53,659 nt of DNA from DAIMZM01 sp036733985 (lineage in GTDB: Bacteria; Bacillota; Dehalobacteriia; UBA4068). Below the pieces are notes generated by a model. It saw only the letters and a program-made list of their open reading frames with translations, ran no database searches and was not told the DNA's origin. Positions within the stretch are counted from its first letter, which is position 1, and the number at the start of each line of letters is the position of its first letter. Position numbers and translations under genes: made by a program. Positions 16,409 through 25,044 of this stretch are shown in pieces. The DNA is taken from NCBI GenBank assembly GCA_036733985.1, contig DAIMZM010000003.1, positions 1 to 53,659 on the forward strand, in the 5' to 3' direction.

Positions 16409-17056
16409 ATGGCAAGAGGCTGGCAGCATAAACGGCGGAAAAGAAGGCGCGTCTTACTTTTGCTGGCTGCCTTTATTTTGCTGTTTGCCCTTTTTTACAG
16501 CGCCGAGCGGGCCCTTTCCCCGGCGCTGCAAACCGCGGCCATGCAGCGGGCCCATACCCTGGCCATGGCGGCCATGACCGAAGCCATCCGGGATCAGATC
16601 GCCTTAAACCCGGGGGTGGGGGATTATCAGCAATTGATGTATATCGAGCGGGATCTGGAAGGCCGCATCACCCTGATGGTCATGGATACCCAGATGTTGA
16701 ACAGGCTGATCAGCAATGTGGTTCTCGACGCGGAACAGCGCCTGGAGCTTTTGGGCAAGCAGCATCTGACCCTGCCGCTGCTGGCTTTGACCGGCAGCCC
16801 CCTCTTTGCCGGAGCCGGGCCGGATCTGCGCTTCTCCTTCCGCATGAGCAGCGCGCCCCTGCTCACCCTGGAGGATGAATTCACCGAAGCCGGGGTGAAC
16901 CAGACCCGGCACCGCATTTATGTGGAGCTTACCGCGGATCTCCGGGTGGTGGCCCCCTTCTCCCAGGCTGAGGAACGGGTCACCGCCACCGTACTGCTGG
17001 CGGAAGGCATTATCCTGGGCTATACCCCGGATACCTATGTGAACCTGGGCAAATAA
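16409..17056 (+). CDS. yunB: Sporulation protein YunB
   Basis: A 215-residue protein with one N-terminal transmembrane helix after a basic stretch (KRRKRRRVLLLLAAFILLF), then a soluble domain with the YunB pattern (NPGVGDYQQLMYIERDLEGR, MVMDTQMLNRL, GILGYTPDTYVN-like C-terminus). YunB is a conserved sporulation protein made in the mother cell under sigma-E in Bacillus. GGGAGG six bases before ATG 16409 decides the start over the GTG at 16382. A CATATAAT element at 16373-16380 could be a -10 box, including for sigma-E, but I see no convincing -35. Its presence supports a spore-forming host. Confidence 0.85.
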   Translation: MARGWQHKRRKRRRVLLLLAAFILLFALFYSAERALSPALQTAAMQRAHTLAMAAMTEAIRDQIALNPGVGDYQQLMYIERDLEGRITLMVMDTQMLNRLISNVVLDAEQRLELLGKQHLTLPLLALTGSPLFAGAGPDLRFSFRMSSAPLLTLEDEFTEAGVNQTRHRIYVELTADLRVVAPFSQAEERVTATVLLAEGIILGYTPDTYVNLGK

Positions 17057-17095
17057 AAATTCTCTGAATTTCTCGCCTGGGGCACCGGCGAATAT

Positions 17096-17124
17096 TTGCC
17101 AATAAACGAGACATATGATATAAT
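17096..17124 (+). promoter_or_regulatory. Sigma-A-type promoter of the penicillin-binding protein gene
   Basis: TTGCCA, 17 bases, TATAAT, ending 58 bp before the ATG at 17183. Consensus -10 and correct spacing. Confidence 0.75.
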
Positions 17125-17182
17125 GTTCGTTATGGTATGCGCTTTTTTATTTTGACAGCGCTTTAATTCCATGGAGGCTGAT

Positions 17183-20038
17183 ATGACAAACAATCATGAT
17201 CACAACAACCAAAATAGACGGCCCGGCGGGACCCGGCCCTTGGCGGACAAGCCCCTGCCCCGCAAGGGCAGGAAGCGGAAAAAGCATCGCGTTTTCTTAA
17301 GCCTGCTCTTTATCCTGCTGCTCCTCTTGATCCTGGGCGGCCTGGTGGCTGGGGGGTATGTGCTCTCCTTAACCGACGATCTGCCGGATATCACGGCCGA
17401 GGATCTGGTGAACGCCCAGACCAGCTTTGTTTACGACGGCGACGGCACGGAGATCGCCTCCCTCCACGGCGGGGAAAACCGCATCACCGTGGCTTTGTCC
17501 GATATACCGGATTATCTCACCGACGCCCTGATCGCCACGGAGGACGAACGCTTCTACGAGCATAACGGCGTGGATTTCCGCTCTGTGATGCGGGCCGTGG
17601 TGGTGGATGTGGTGGATACCATCAAATATGGGGAGATCACCTTTACCCAGGGCGCCTCCACCCTTACCATGCAGCTGGTGCGGAACGTCATCGACAAAAC
17701 GGAAAAGACCCTGCCCCGGAAAATTAAAGAAGCCCTGCTGGCCCTGGAATTTGAGAAGCATTATGATAAAGACCAGATCCTCTACTACTATATGAACGAG
17801 ATCTATCTGGGCGCCAATATTTACGGCATGGAGGCGGCCTCCGAATACTATTTCGGCAAGCACGTGGGGGAGATCAGCCTTTCCGAAGCCGCCCTGCTGA
17901 TCGGCGTGATCCGTTCCCCCGGTTATTATGATCCCTATACCCAGCCGGAGCGGGCCATCAATGTGCGGAACACCGTGCTGAACCAGCTGATCAGGTACGA
18001 CGGGGAGAAATACGGCGTCATTGCCGAGGCTGCCAAAGCCGACGAGCTGGTGGTCTATGAAGGGGACGAGGATACCGCCAGCTATGATTACCCCTGGTAT
18101 GTGGATTATGTGATTGCCGAAGGCATGGATATCGTGGAAAGCATGGGGCTGGACAGCTCCTATATCTACACCGGCGGCCTGCATATTTACACGGTTTTGG
18201 ATCCCCATGTGCAGCAGGCCCTGGAATCTGTTTACGCTGACGACGAGAATTTCCCGGAAAGCACCACCGGGGATATTGTGGAAAGCGCCATGGCCATTGT
18301 GGAACCGGCCACCGGCCAGATCAAAGGGCTGGTGGGCGGCCGGGTCTATACGGCCCGCCGGGGCTTCAACCGGGCCACGGACCTGATCCGCTCCCCCGGC
18401 TCCACCATCAAGCCCCTGGTGGCTTACGGCCCCGCCGTGGAGCTGGGCTATGGCGCCGGCTATGTGATCGACGACGCGCCGGTGACCTATGGCTCCTGGT
18501 CCCCCAATAACGACGACCGGGCTTTCCAGGGCCGCATCACCATGCGCCGGGCCATCATGGGCTCCCGCAATGTTTGCGCGGTGAAAATGCTGGCCCAGAT
18601 CGGCACGGAAACCGGCTATGAATTCGGCCTGAAGCTGGGCCTGCCCCTGGTGGAGACGGACGCGGGCAATCTTTCCATGACCCTGGGCGGCCTGACCACC
18701 GGCGTGGCGCCCCTGGATATGGCGGCGGCTTTCGCCACCTTTGCCAACCAGGGCGTCTTTACCGAGCCTTACAGCATCGCCTATATCACCGACGCCAAGG
18801 GCGAGGTGATCTATACCGCCAACCCGGCCCTGACCGATGTTTTCGCCCCGGATACCGCCTATATCATGACGGATATGCTGATGTCCGCGGTGAACGGCGG
18901 CACCGGTACCGCCGCCCGCCTCGACGGCTGGCAGGTGGCGGGCAAAACCGGCACCAACGGCCTGCCCTCCGCCCAGGACGACCCGGACTATGCGGGCAAA
19001 ACCGGCACCAAGGACGCCTGGTTCTGCGGCTATACCACAGCGCTCTCCGGCGCGGTCTGGATGGGCTATGACAATAAAAAAGACGGCGACGGCACCCTGC
19101 AATACTTGTCCAACGTTTACGGCGGCACCTATCCGGCCCGGCTGTGGAAGGCGGTCATGGTCCAAGCTCTGGAAAATTATGAGAGCGCAAATTTTTCCAG
19201 GCCGGACGGGGTCGTCAGCTTGAGCGTTGACCTTAAGTCCGGCAAATCCCCCAGCTCGCTGACGCCCGGGGACTATATCGGCTCTGAGCTTTTCCGCTCC
19301 GCCTTTGGCACCCAGGGGGTCAGCGACGTTTGGGAGCAAGTGATGATCTGCGCCGATACCGGCCTGCTGGCCAGCGATTTTTGCCCCAATGTCATCCCCA
19401 AGGTCATGCTCACCTATCCGGAGGGACAAGCCCCCAGCGAGAAGGTGGCGGATTATGCCCTCTATAAGCCCGCCGCGGCCTGCAACGTGCATTTCTCCTA
19501 TTCCACCAGGCTGCAGAGCGTTTATGTCTGCACGGATCCCCGGCATCACGGCCTGCCGGTGATTGCCAATATCCCGGCGGACGGCAGCAGCGGCGGCTGC
19601 CCCTGGGAATATGTGGCGCTGCGCCATTATACCGCCAGCACCATGCCTACCACCTATTGCGATCTGGCGGATCACCAGGTCAGCGGCACCAGCGTGCTGA
19701 ACCCCGGCTCCGACCAGGGCGGCGGCTATGAGGAGGAAGGCGGCAGCTGGGACTATGATTCCGCCGTCACCCCGCCGATGCCGGAAAACCTGCGCCTGGG
19801 CGTCACCGACGCCGGCATTTATGTGGCCTGGGACGGCGACAATAATAAATCCGTCCTCTATGTGCTGGAACGCAGCGGCAACGACGGCAGCGAGGCCCAG
19901 CGCTTCAAGGTCAACGGTCTGGACTATACCGATACCGGCCTGACCAAGGGCGTCACCTACACCTACAAGGCCTATGCCCTGAATGTGGACAGCGAGCAGT
20001 ATTCCTCCTGGTCCGGCACGGTCAGCGTCACCTATTAA
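17183..20038 (+). CDS. Class A penicillin-binding protein (bifunctional transglycosylase/transpeptidase) with fibronectin-like tail
   Basis: A 951-residue PBP1A-type enzyme that polymerises and crosslinks peptidoglycan outside the membrane. A basic N-terminus and one transmembrane helix (about 32-60) precede the GT51 domain with catalytic Glu120 (TEDERFYEHNG) and GASTLTMQLVRN. The transpeptidase has Ser407-Lys410 (SPGSTIKP), the SRN motif at 461 and KTGT at 588. Unusually, AGKTGT occurs again at 604-609 because of a perfect 20-nt duplication in the gene; the second copy is followed by the KDAWFCGYT context normally seen after the single motif. The C-terminal 80 residues resemble a fibronectin type III domain. 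GGAGG six bases before ATG 17183 fixes the start over the ATG at 17171. A hairpin without T-run follows at 20066-20096. Confidence 0.92.
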   Translation: MTNNHDHNNQNRRPGGTRPLADKPLPRKGRKRKKHRVFLSLLFILLLLLILGGLVAGGYVLSLTDDLPDITAEDLVNAQTSFVYDGDGTEIASLHGGENRITVALSDIPDYLTDALIATEDERFYEHNGVDFRSVMRAVVVDVVDTIKYGEITFTQGASTLTMQLVRNVIDKTEKTLPRKIKEALLALEFEKHYDKDQILYYYMNEIYLGANIYGMEAASEYYFGKHVGEISLSEAALLIGVIRSPGYYDPYTQPERAINVRNTVLNQLIRYDGEKYGVIAEAAKADELVVYEGDEDTASYDYPWYVDYVIAEGMDIVESMGLDSSYIYTGGLHIYTVLDPHVQQALESVYADDENFPESTTGDIVESAMAIVEPATGQIKGLVGGRVYTARRGFNRATDLIRSPGSTIKPLVAYGPAVELGYGAGYVIDDAPVTYGSWSPNNDDRAFQGRITMRRAIMGSRNVCAVKMLAQIGTETGYEFGLKLGLPLVETDAGNLSMTLGGLTTGVAPLDMAAAFATFANQGVFTEPYSIAYITDAKGEVIYTANPALTDVFAPDTAYIMTDMLMSAVNGGTGTAARLDGWQVAGKTGTNGLPSAQDDPDYAGKTGTKDAWFCGYTTALSGAVWMGYDNKKDGDGTLQYLSNVYGGTYPARLWKAVMVQALENYESANFSRPDGVVSLSVDLKSGKSPSSLTPGDYIGSELFRSAFGTQGVSDVWEQVMICADTGLLASDFCPNVIPKVMLTYPEGQAPSEKVADYALYKPAAACNVHFSYSTRLQSVYVCTDPRHHGLPVIANIPADGSSGGCPWEYVALRHYTASTMPTTYCDLADHQVSGTSVLNPGSDQGGGYEEEGGSWDYDSAVTPPMPENLRLGVTDAGIYVAWDGDNNKSVLYVLERSGNDGSEAQRFKVNGLDYTDTGLTKGVTYTYKAYALNVDSEQYSSWSGTVSVTY

Positions 20039-20065
20039 AAGCCAAGGCCAAACCTGAGCAAAAAC

Positions 20066-20096
20066 CAGACCCGGCGTGTCGGCTGCGCCGGGTCTG
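20066..20096 (+). terminator. GC-rich hairpin after the penicillin-binding protein gene
   Basis: CAGACCCGGCG and CGCCGGGTCTG form an 11-bp stem 28 bases after the stop codon. No T-run follows, so termination, if any, may be weak. Confidence 0.4.
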
Positions 20097-20183
20097 CGGA
20101 TTGGCCCCCGGGCCGCGCCGGAGCGGGACAAGGGGTCGGCAGACTAAAACAGGCACAAAAAGCAGAGGAGTGTTCAGCGAAAG

Positions 20184-21371
20184 ATGGTCAAAAGAACCTA
20201 TGAGGAGATCAACGCCAAGATCAAAGCCGGCAAGGCCGTGGTGGTCAACGCGGAGGAAGTCATCGGTATTGTTAAGGATCTGGGGGTCAAGGCCGCGGCG
20301 GAAAAGATCGACGTGGTCACTACCGGCACCTTCGGCATCATGTGCAGCAGCGGGGCTTTTCTCAATTTCTGGCATACCAAGCCGAAAATGAAGATGACCC
20401 ATATCTATTTGGACGATGTGCCTGCCTATGGCGGCCTGGCCGCCGCCGACTGCTATCTGGGCGCCACAGAGCTGCCCCTGAACGATCCGGCCAATGCCCA
20501 TCATCCCGGCCATTTCCGCCATGGCGGCGGCCATGTGATCGAAGCCCTGGTGGCTGGGAAAGCGGTGCGGGTCGCTGCCGACGCCTATGGCACGGACTGC
20601 TATCCCCGGCGGAAGCTGGAACAGACCATGACCTTGGCTGATTTCCGGCAAGCCTTCCTCTTCAGCCCCCGGAACTGCTACCAGAATTATAATGTGGCCA
20701 TCAACCTTTCCGACCAAACGGTCTATACTTACATGGGCATCCTGAAGCCCAGGGGGGGCAATATCCACTATTCCAGCGCCGGCCAGCTTTCGCCCCTGCT
20801 GAACGACCCCTATTACCGCACCATCGGCCTGGGCAGCCATATTTTCCTCGGCGGCGGCGAGGGCTTTGTGGCCTGGCCCGGCACCCAGCATGCCCCTAAT
20901 GACCCCCGGAACGCCCAGGGCATCCCCCTGGGTGGCGCAGGCACCCTGGCGGTGATCGGCGATCTGAAACAGATGGACAGCCGCTTTGTCCGGGGGGTCA
21001 GCCTTACCGGCTACGGGGTCTCCCTGCAAATGGGCATCGGCATCCCCATCCCCATCCTAGACGAGGAGACCATGGGCTTCTGCGCGGTTTCGGACGGGGA
21101 TATTGAAGCGCCCCTTTGCGATTATGGCCCGGACGGCTACCCCACCGGCGGGGACTGCGCGGTGGGCCGCCTGAACTATGCCCAGCTGAAAACCGGCGAA
21201 GTGGAATGGCAGGGCCGGAAGATCCGCACCGCTCCGCTGTCCAGCTACAGCGTGGCCCTGGAGATCGCCGATATCCTGAAAGCCTGGATACAGGCGGGGA
21301 AATTCCAGATTCCCCAGCCAACGGCGCTGCTGCCCGGCGACGCCGATTATCAAAGGGAGGGTTGCTGCTGA
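20184..21371 (+). CDS. Homocysteine biosynthesis protein (MA1821/DUF39 family)
   Basis: A 395-residue protein of the DUF39/HcyBio family: VVTTGTFGIMCSSGAFLNFW, HIYLDDVPAYGGLAAAD and GTDCYPRRKLEQTM are characteristic, with conserved cysteines in the first and third. In Methanosarcina acetivorans the homologue MA1821, with MA1822, supports homocysteine synthesis from aspartate semialdehyde and sulfide, bypassing O-acylhomoserine sulfhydrylation. The next gene is the MA1822-type ferredoxin and the third is COG2122, the same trio as the archaeal system. Its stop overlaps the next start by one base, so translation is coupled. Start ATG 20184 has AGGAG at a longer than usual distance (13 bases). 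Confidence 0.88.
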   Translation: MVKRTYEEINAKIKAGKAVVVNAEEVIGIVKDLGVKAAAEKIDVVTTGTFGIMCSSGAFLNFWHTKPKMKMTHIYLDDVPAYGGLAAADCYLGATELPLNDPANAHHPGHFRHGGGHVIEALVAGKAVRVAADAYGTDCYPRRKLEQTMTLADFRQAFLFSPRNCYQNYNVAINLSDQTVYTYMGILKPRGGNIHYSSAGQLSPLLNDPYYRTIGLGSHIFLGGGEGFVAWPGTQHAPNDPRNAQGIPLGGAGTLAVIGDLKQMDSRFVRGVSLTGYGVSLQMGIGIPIPILDEETMGFCAVSDGDIEAPLCDYGPDGYPTGGDCAVGRLNYAQLKTGEVEWQGRKIRTAPLSSYSVALEIADILKAWIQAGKFQIPQPTALLPGDADYQREGCC

Positions 21372-21787
21372 TGACAGGACAGGTGACCACCAACATTTTC
21401 CTGGGTTTCAGCGCTGATCGGGTGGAAGAGCCGGTGGTTTACCGCCTGGCTACGGATTACCGGCTGATCCCCAATATCATGAAAGCTTCCATCAGCCCGG
21501 ATAAACAGGGCTATCTGGTGCTAAGCCTCACCGGGGACGCAGCCGATCTGGAGCGGGCCCTGACCTATTTGCGGGAGCTGGGCCTGACCGTGAGCCTGCT
21601 CACCGAGCATGTGTCCTGGGATGAGCAAAGCTGCACCCAGTGCGGCGCTTGCACCGCGGTTTGCCCCACCGGGGCCTTGGCTGTGCGGCGGCCGGACATG
21701 ACGGTCCGCTTTAACGGGGACAAATGCATGGTCTGCCAGATCTGCATCCTGGCCTGCCCGGTAAAGGCGGTGCATTTGGATTTCTGA
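21371..21787 (+). CDS. NIL-domain ferredoxin with two [4Fe-4S] motifs (MA1822-like)
   Basis: A 138-residue protein: residues 1-75 form the NIL domain (ligand-binding region first seen in methionine ABC transporters), then two [4Fe-4S] motifs, CTQCGACTAVCPTG and CMVCQICILACPVK. In the archaeal homocysteine pathway the MA1822 homologue supplies electrons or sulfur-handling for MA1821. Coupled to the preceding gene (TGATG overlap). Probable function follows from the pair, since NIL-ferredoxin proteins adjacent to DUF39 genes are diagnostic of this route. Confidence 0.88.
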   Translation: MTGQVTTNIFLGFSADRVEEPVVYRLATDYRLIPNIMKASISPDKQGYLVLSLTGDAADLERALTYLRELGLTVSLLTEHVSWDEQSCTQCGACTAVCPTGALAVRRPDMTVRFNGDKCMVCQICILACPVKAVHLDF

Positions 21788-22532
21788 ATCAACGCCCCCC
21801 CGGGCTTACCGGAACCGGGTCAACAACGATTTGGAGCGGCACCGGCTGGTACTGGGCGAAACCGACCTGGCCATCTGGCTGCCGCCACAGGTCTGGGACA
21901 GGGATCTGGCCAAAGGGCTGAACGACGTCCTGATCGACAGCCGGGCCCGGCTGCTGCAGTATATCCGGGATAATCCGGATTTCGCCGCCACCCACCGGCC
22001 CTGGACCGATCCCGGCCCGAAGCCGGGTATTGTCCAACAGATGACTGCCGCCGCCGCCCTGGCCGGCGTGGGCCCCATGGCTGCCGTGGCCGGGGCTTTT
22101 GCCGGCCTGGCCGGGCAGTTCCTGCTCAGCTCCACGGATCAGGTGATCGTGGAAAACGGCGGCGACATTTTTCTGGCAGGCAAGAAAGACCGGGTGGTCA
22201 GCGTTTACGCCGGGGCCGGGAGCCCCTTCACCCGGCATCTGGGCATCCGCCTGGCAGCCGGGCAGCTGCCCTGCGGCGTCTGTACCAGCTCCGGCACGAT
22301 CGGTAAAAGCTTCAGCTATGGCAAGGCCGACGCGGCCCTGATCGTGGCCCCGGACCCGGCCCTGGCCGACGCGGCTGCCAGCGCTGCCGGGAACCTGGTT
22401 AAAGGCCCAGGGGATCTGGCCGCTGCCTGCGACTTTGCCCTGGCCATCCCCGGCGTCGCCGCCGCCCTGATCATCTGCGGCCCGCAAATGGCTGCCGGTG
22501 GGGCGTTGGAGCTGGTGAGCTTGGCGGGGTAA
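21780..22532 (+). CDS. UPF0280/COG2122 family protein (MA1715-like), start codon uncertain
   Basis: About 250 residues of the UPF0280 family, related to ApbE flavin transferases: RAYRNRVNNDLERHRL at the start, then STDQVIVENGGDIFLAG and PCGVCTSSGTIGKSFSYGKAD. COG2122 accompanies MA1821/MA1822 homologues and is implicated in the same sulfur pathway. No ATG, GTG or TTG occurs in frame between the upstream in-frame stop (21762) and the conserved RAYRNRV; the first canonical start is TTG 21831, which would remove conserved residues. I therefore give the ATT at 21780 as a tentative non-canonical start, which overlaps the ferredoxin stop by eight bases. A tract of seven Cs at 21795-21801 raises the possibility of a sequence error, but no single indel there brings an ATG into frame. 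Confidence 0.8.
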   Translation: MSESTPPRAYRNRVNNDLERHRLVLGETDLAIWLPPQVWDRDLAKGLNDVLIDSRARLLQYIRDNPDFAATHRPWTDPGPKPGIVQQMTAAAALAGVGPMAAVAGAFAGLAGQFLLSSTDQVIVENGGDIFLAGKKDRVVSVYAGAGSPFTRHLGIRLAAGQLPCGVCTSSGTIGKSFSYGKADAALIVAPDPALADAAASAAGNLVKGPGDLAAACDFALAIPGVAAALIICGPQMAAGGALELVSLAG

Positions 22533-22923
22533 GGACGGCGGCTAGTTACTAGTTATGTTCTGCTTTGGATGATGTATCTGTTTGCTGCTAGTTTAATGGC
22601 TCGCCTGCCCGGCGAGGGGCAAAGGGGCTAGGGGGATTTCGATTTCCCCCCTTTGCCCCTCTGCACTCCCCGCACCCCCTTAAAACGACCAAAGGCTCGC
22701 CGCCTTTGGAAACCGCATTCTGCTTTATGATTTGATATGATGCATTTAGCGACGTTTTTATCAAGAAGCGAGAGCCAATTGCAAACTTCATTTTGAATAC
22801 ATTTAAAGTTCTTTTGCTTCTTTTCTTTCAAGAAAAGAAGGGTTTTAAAGGATTTTGACCATCGCGTATACAATAAATAAAACAAACCACAGACCCATGA
22901 CTTGACCTTGGAGGGATAAACGT
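22533..22923. other. 391-bp intergenic region with three hairpins and a repeat end
   Basis: Between UPF0280 and yebC. GAGGGGCAAAGGGG at 22613-22626 pairs with CCCCTTTGCCCCTC ending near 22662, a very stable stem; CCAAAGGC/GCCTTTGG (22689-22711) is a second; the third is the terminal hairpin of an interspersed repeat at 22801-22850. No convincing gene: short frames lack ribosome binding sites. The AT-rich right half contrasts with the GC-rich genes around it. Confidence 0.6.
22801..22850 (-). repeat. Interspersed palindromic repeat, copy A (one end only)
   Basis: On the minus strand: TTTAAAACC, then CTTCTTTTCTT-GAA-AGAAAAGAAG, then AAAGAACTTTAAAT. This is the left-end hairpin of the repeat family found at 28685, 34036, 37981, 46365 and 51986. 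A matching right end is not clear; a weak TTAAAACGACC at 22680 is the only candidate. Confidence 0.75.
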
Positions 22924-23700
22924 ATGTCTGGACATTCCAAATGGGCGAATATCAAACGCAAGAAGGGCGCTAACGACGCGGAGCGGGGCAAAATTTTTAC
23001 CAAGATGGCTAAAGAAATCGCTGTGGCGGTGCGGGCCGGGGGCCCGGACCCGGACGGCAATTTCCGCCTGAAAATGTGCGTACAGAAAGCCAAGAACAAC
23101 AATATGCCCGCGGACAATATCAAGCGCTGCATTGAAAAGGCGGCGGGCCTGGGGGAAAGCGCGGCCATCGAGGAATTTTTCTATGAGGGCTACGGCGCCG
23201 GGGGCGTGGCCATCCTTTGCGAAATGCTGACGGACAACCGCAACCGCTGCGCCAGCGAGATCCGCTACCTGTTCAACCGCAATAACGGCAACCTGGGAGA
23301 AACCGGCTGCGTCAGCTATCTGTTTGAGCGCAAGGGCCAGGTGCTGGTGAGCCTGGCCGGTAAGGACGAGGACGCGCTGATGATGACGGCCCTGGACGCC
23401 GGGGCTGAGGATATGCTGGTAAACCCGGGGGATGAGGACGAGGATATCCCGGCCAGCGCGGAGATCATCACCAACCCCTCGGAGCTGGAGGCGGTGCGCG
23501 GCGCCCTGCTGGAAGCGGGGTATCAGGTGACTGAGGCGGAAATCATCATGCAGCCGGCCAGCACCATTCCCATCACGGACGCGGAAACCGCGGCCAAGCT
23601 GATCAAGCTGGTGGAAGCGCTGGAAGACAATGACGATGTGCGGGCGGTTTACGCCAATTATGATATCAGCGACGAAATTATGGATCAGCTGCCGGAGTAA
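22924..23700 (+). CDS. yebC: YebC/PmpR family translational/transcriptional regulator
   Basis: A 258-residue YebC-family protein starting MSGHSKWANIKRKKG, with AKNNNMPADNIKRCIEKA and FEGYG-type (FYEGYGAGGVA) segments, all family hallmarks, and normal length. YebC-type proteins were described as DNA-binding regulators and more recently linked to relief of ribosome stalling; they are cytoplasmic. Start ATG 22924 follows GGAGGG at eight bases. The gene lies alone, followed by a strong terminator (23736-23774). Well recognised family. Confidence 0.93.
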   Translation: MSGHSKWANIKRKKGANDAERGKIFTKMAKEIAVAVRAGGPDPDGNFRLKMCVQKAKNNNMPADNIKRCIEKAAGLGESAAIEEFFYEGYGAGGVAILCEMLTDNRNRCASEIRYLFNRNNGNLGETGCVSYLFERKGQVLVSLAGKDEDALMMTALDAGAEDMLVNPGDEDEDIPASAEIITNPSELEAVRGALLEAGYQVTEAEIIMQPASTIPITDAETAAKLIKLVEALEDNDDVRAVYANYDISDEIMDQLPE

Positions 23701-23735
23701 GGCCGGCTGCCGTCTTTCCTTTGTGAACAGAAAAA

Positions 23736-23774
23736 ACAATGCCCGCGTTGACCAACGCGGGCATTGTATATTTG
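23736..23774 (+). terminator. Terminator of yebC
   Basis: CAATGCCCGCGTTG, a short loop, AACGCGGGCATTG, then TATATTT: a 13-bp near-perfect stem with a T-rich tail, 35 bases after the yebC stop. Confidence 0.85.
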
Positions 23775-23784
23775 CGGAGGACAT

Positions 23785-23956
23785 AAGAGGCTTGACAGCA
23801 GGCGGCAAGCCGTCCATATACTGCGCCAGACAACGAAACCGGGGCAAAGCGGAAGGCCATGGGGGCTTCCCGGCAGCGGCTGTCAGTGAGCGCCGCGAGC
23901 GGTCCGGCCGCAGAGGAAAGCACCCAGGACCGCAACTTGGGCGTAGCGTAGGGACA
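23785..23956. other. Unassigned structured interval (possible RNA)
   Basis: After the yebC terminator, about 170 bp without a gene contain several pairing blocks: GCGGTCC/GGACCGC (23908-23938 area), CCCA/TTGGG and CGTAG/CTACG, plus a TTGACA with TATACT 19 bases downstream on the plus strand. A GAGGAAAG block recalls RNase P RNA, but the flanking conserved elements are absent. It may be the 3' region of the leftward racemase transcript or an unidentified RNA. Weak evidence. Confidence 0.2.
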
Positions 23957-25024
23957 CTACGGCTGTTCGATCACCTTTTCCAGATGGGGCGCGGCCATGG
24001 CCGAAGCCAGGGCCGCGTAATCGCAGCCAAAGCTGAGCCTGGCCCCCACCCGCAGGTCTCCTTCCGCCCCGGTGACGTCGCAGATCAGGCAATTGCTGCT
24101 GCCGCCCAGGATGGTGACGCCGGGAGCCAGGGGCATCAGGCCGCTGATATACAGATCCTGCTTGCCCAAGGCCAGCAAGGCCCGGCGGCGGATCCCTAAA
24201 TCCGGGAAATCCTGATGCCCGCCAAAGCTGTCGCTGCCGCCTTGGCTGCCATAGGGCAGGGAGGGCTTTTCTTTTAATTCGATGATTTCCGCTTCCACCC
24301 GGAAATTGTGGCGCTGATAGCCGGGGATGGCCTGGCCGTGGCAGGGCACATTGCCCAAAAGCCAGCTTTCCCCCATCCGCAGCTCATTGACCCGGCGGGG
24401 CAGGCGGCCTTGGGCCAGCAGCAGATAGCTGCTGCTATTGCCGCCGGAAACGATATCCAGCTCCCGGCCGATCAAGGCTTCCACCCCTTCGGTCAGGCGG
24501 ATCAGCTCCGCCATATTGGCGTCGTCCGGCAGAATTTCCCCATAGCAGGAAAGATTGGCGCCAAGGCCTTTCAGCCGAAGATGGGGCAGGCTTTCCGCCA
24601 GCCGGGCCAGCTCCAGCAATTCCGGCTCCAAACAGCCCTCCCGGAGATCGCCCAGCTCCGCCATGAGCAGCACCTGGTAGATCCGGCCTTTAGCCCCGGC
24701 GGCCCGGTCCAGATCCAGCAGGGCGGCTTCCTCGCTGACCAGGCAGCCGTCGGTAAGCGTCACCAGCTGCGCCAATTCGGAAAGCATGGGCAGGCGGATC
24801 AGCCACTTTTCCCCCGGTACCTGGCGATAGCAGGCGATATCAGCCAGCAGGACGTCGCCGAAATTGGTCACGCCCAGATCCGCCAGGCCCTGGATCAGCC
24901 GGGCCTGGCCGGCCAGGGCCTTGACCACGGCCTGCAGCCGGACGCCCCGGGATTGACAGAGTTCCAGCAGCAGCCTGGCGTTTTCATAGAGGCCTTGGCT
25001 ATTGATGACGATTCTCGGATACAT
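23957..25024 (-). CDS. Fold-type III PLP amino-acid racemase (ornithine racemase/YhfX-like)
   Basis: A 355-residue alanine-racemase-fold enzyme: N-terminal YPRIVINSQGLYENARLL, PLP Lys35 in QAVVKALAGQ, phosphate-binding SGGNSSSYL, and a C-terminal LGGSSNCLICDVT region. The motif set matches the ornithine racemase (Orr)/YhfX subgroup rather than Alr, which lacks the VVKA-x-G context. It is the last gene of a leftward operon after the MurT-like and GatD-like genes (20-bp spacing). Ornithine aminotransferase and ornithine carbamoyltransferase genes lie just across the divergent promoter, consistent with ornithine as substrate, but alanine, serine or other substrates are possible. It would supply a D-amino acid, which in this context could be a cell-wall building block. 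Confidence 0.82.
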   Translation of the reverse strand: MYPRIVINSQGLYENARLLLELCQSRGVRLQAVVKALAGQARLIQGLADLGVTNFGDVLLADIACYRQVPGEKWLIRLPMLSELAQLVTLTDGCLVSEEAALLDLDRAAGAKGRIYQVLLMAELGDLREGCLEPELLELARLAESLPHLRLKGLGANLSCYGEILPDDANMAELIRLTEGVEALIGRELDIVSGGNSSSYLLLAQGRLPRRVNELRMGESWLLGNVPCHGQAIPGYQRHNFRVEAEIIELKEKPSLPYGSQGGSDSFGGHQDFPDLGIRRRALLALGKQDLYISGLMPLAPGVTILGGSSNCLICDVTGAEGDLRVGARLSFGCDYAALASAMAAPHLEKVIEQP

Positions 25025-25044
25025 AGCATTATTTCCTTTTTATC

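Noticed and set aside
17369..20131. A 920-codon reverse frame over the penicillin-binding protein gene
   Set aside because: It is an antisense shadow of codon bias in the PBP gene; composition (His, Gly, Val) is typical of such artefacts.
23785..23956. RNase P RNA
   Set aside because: Only a GAGGAAAG block matches; other conserved helices and the ACAGAA end are not present.
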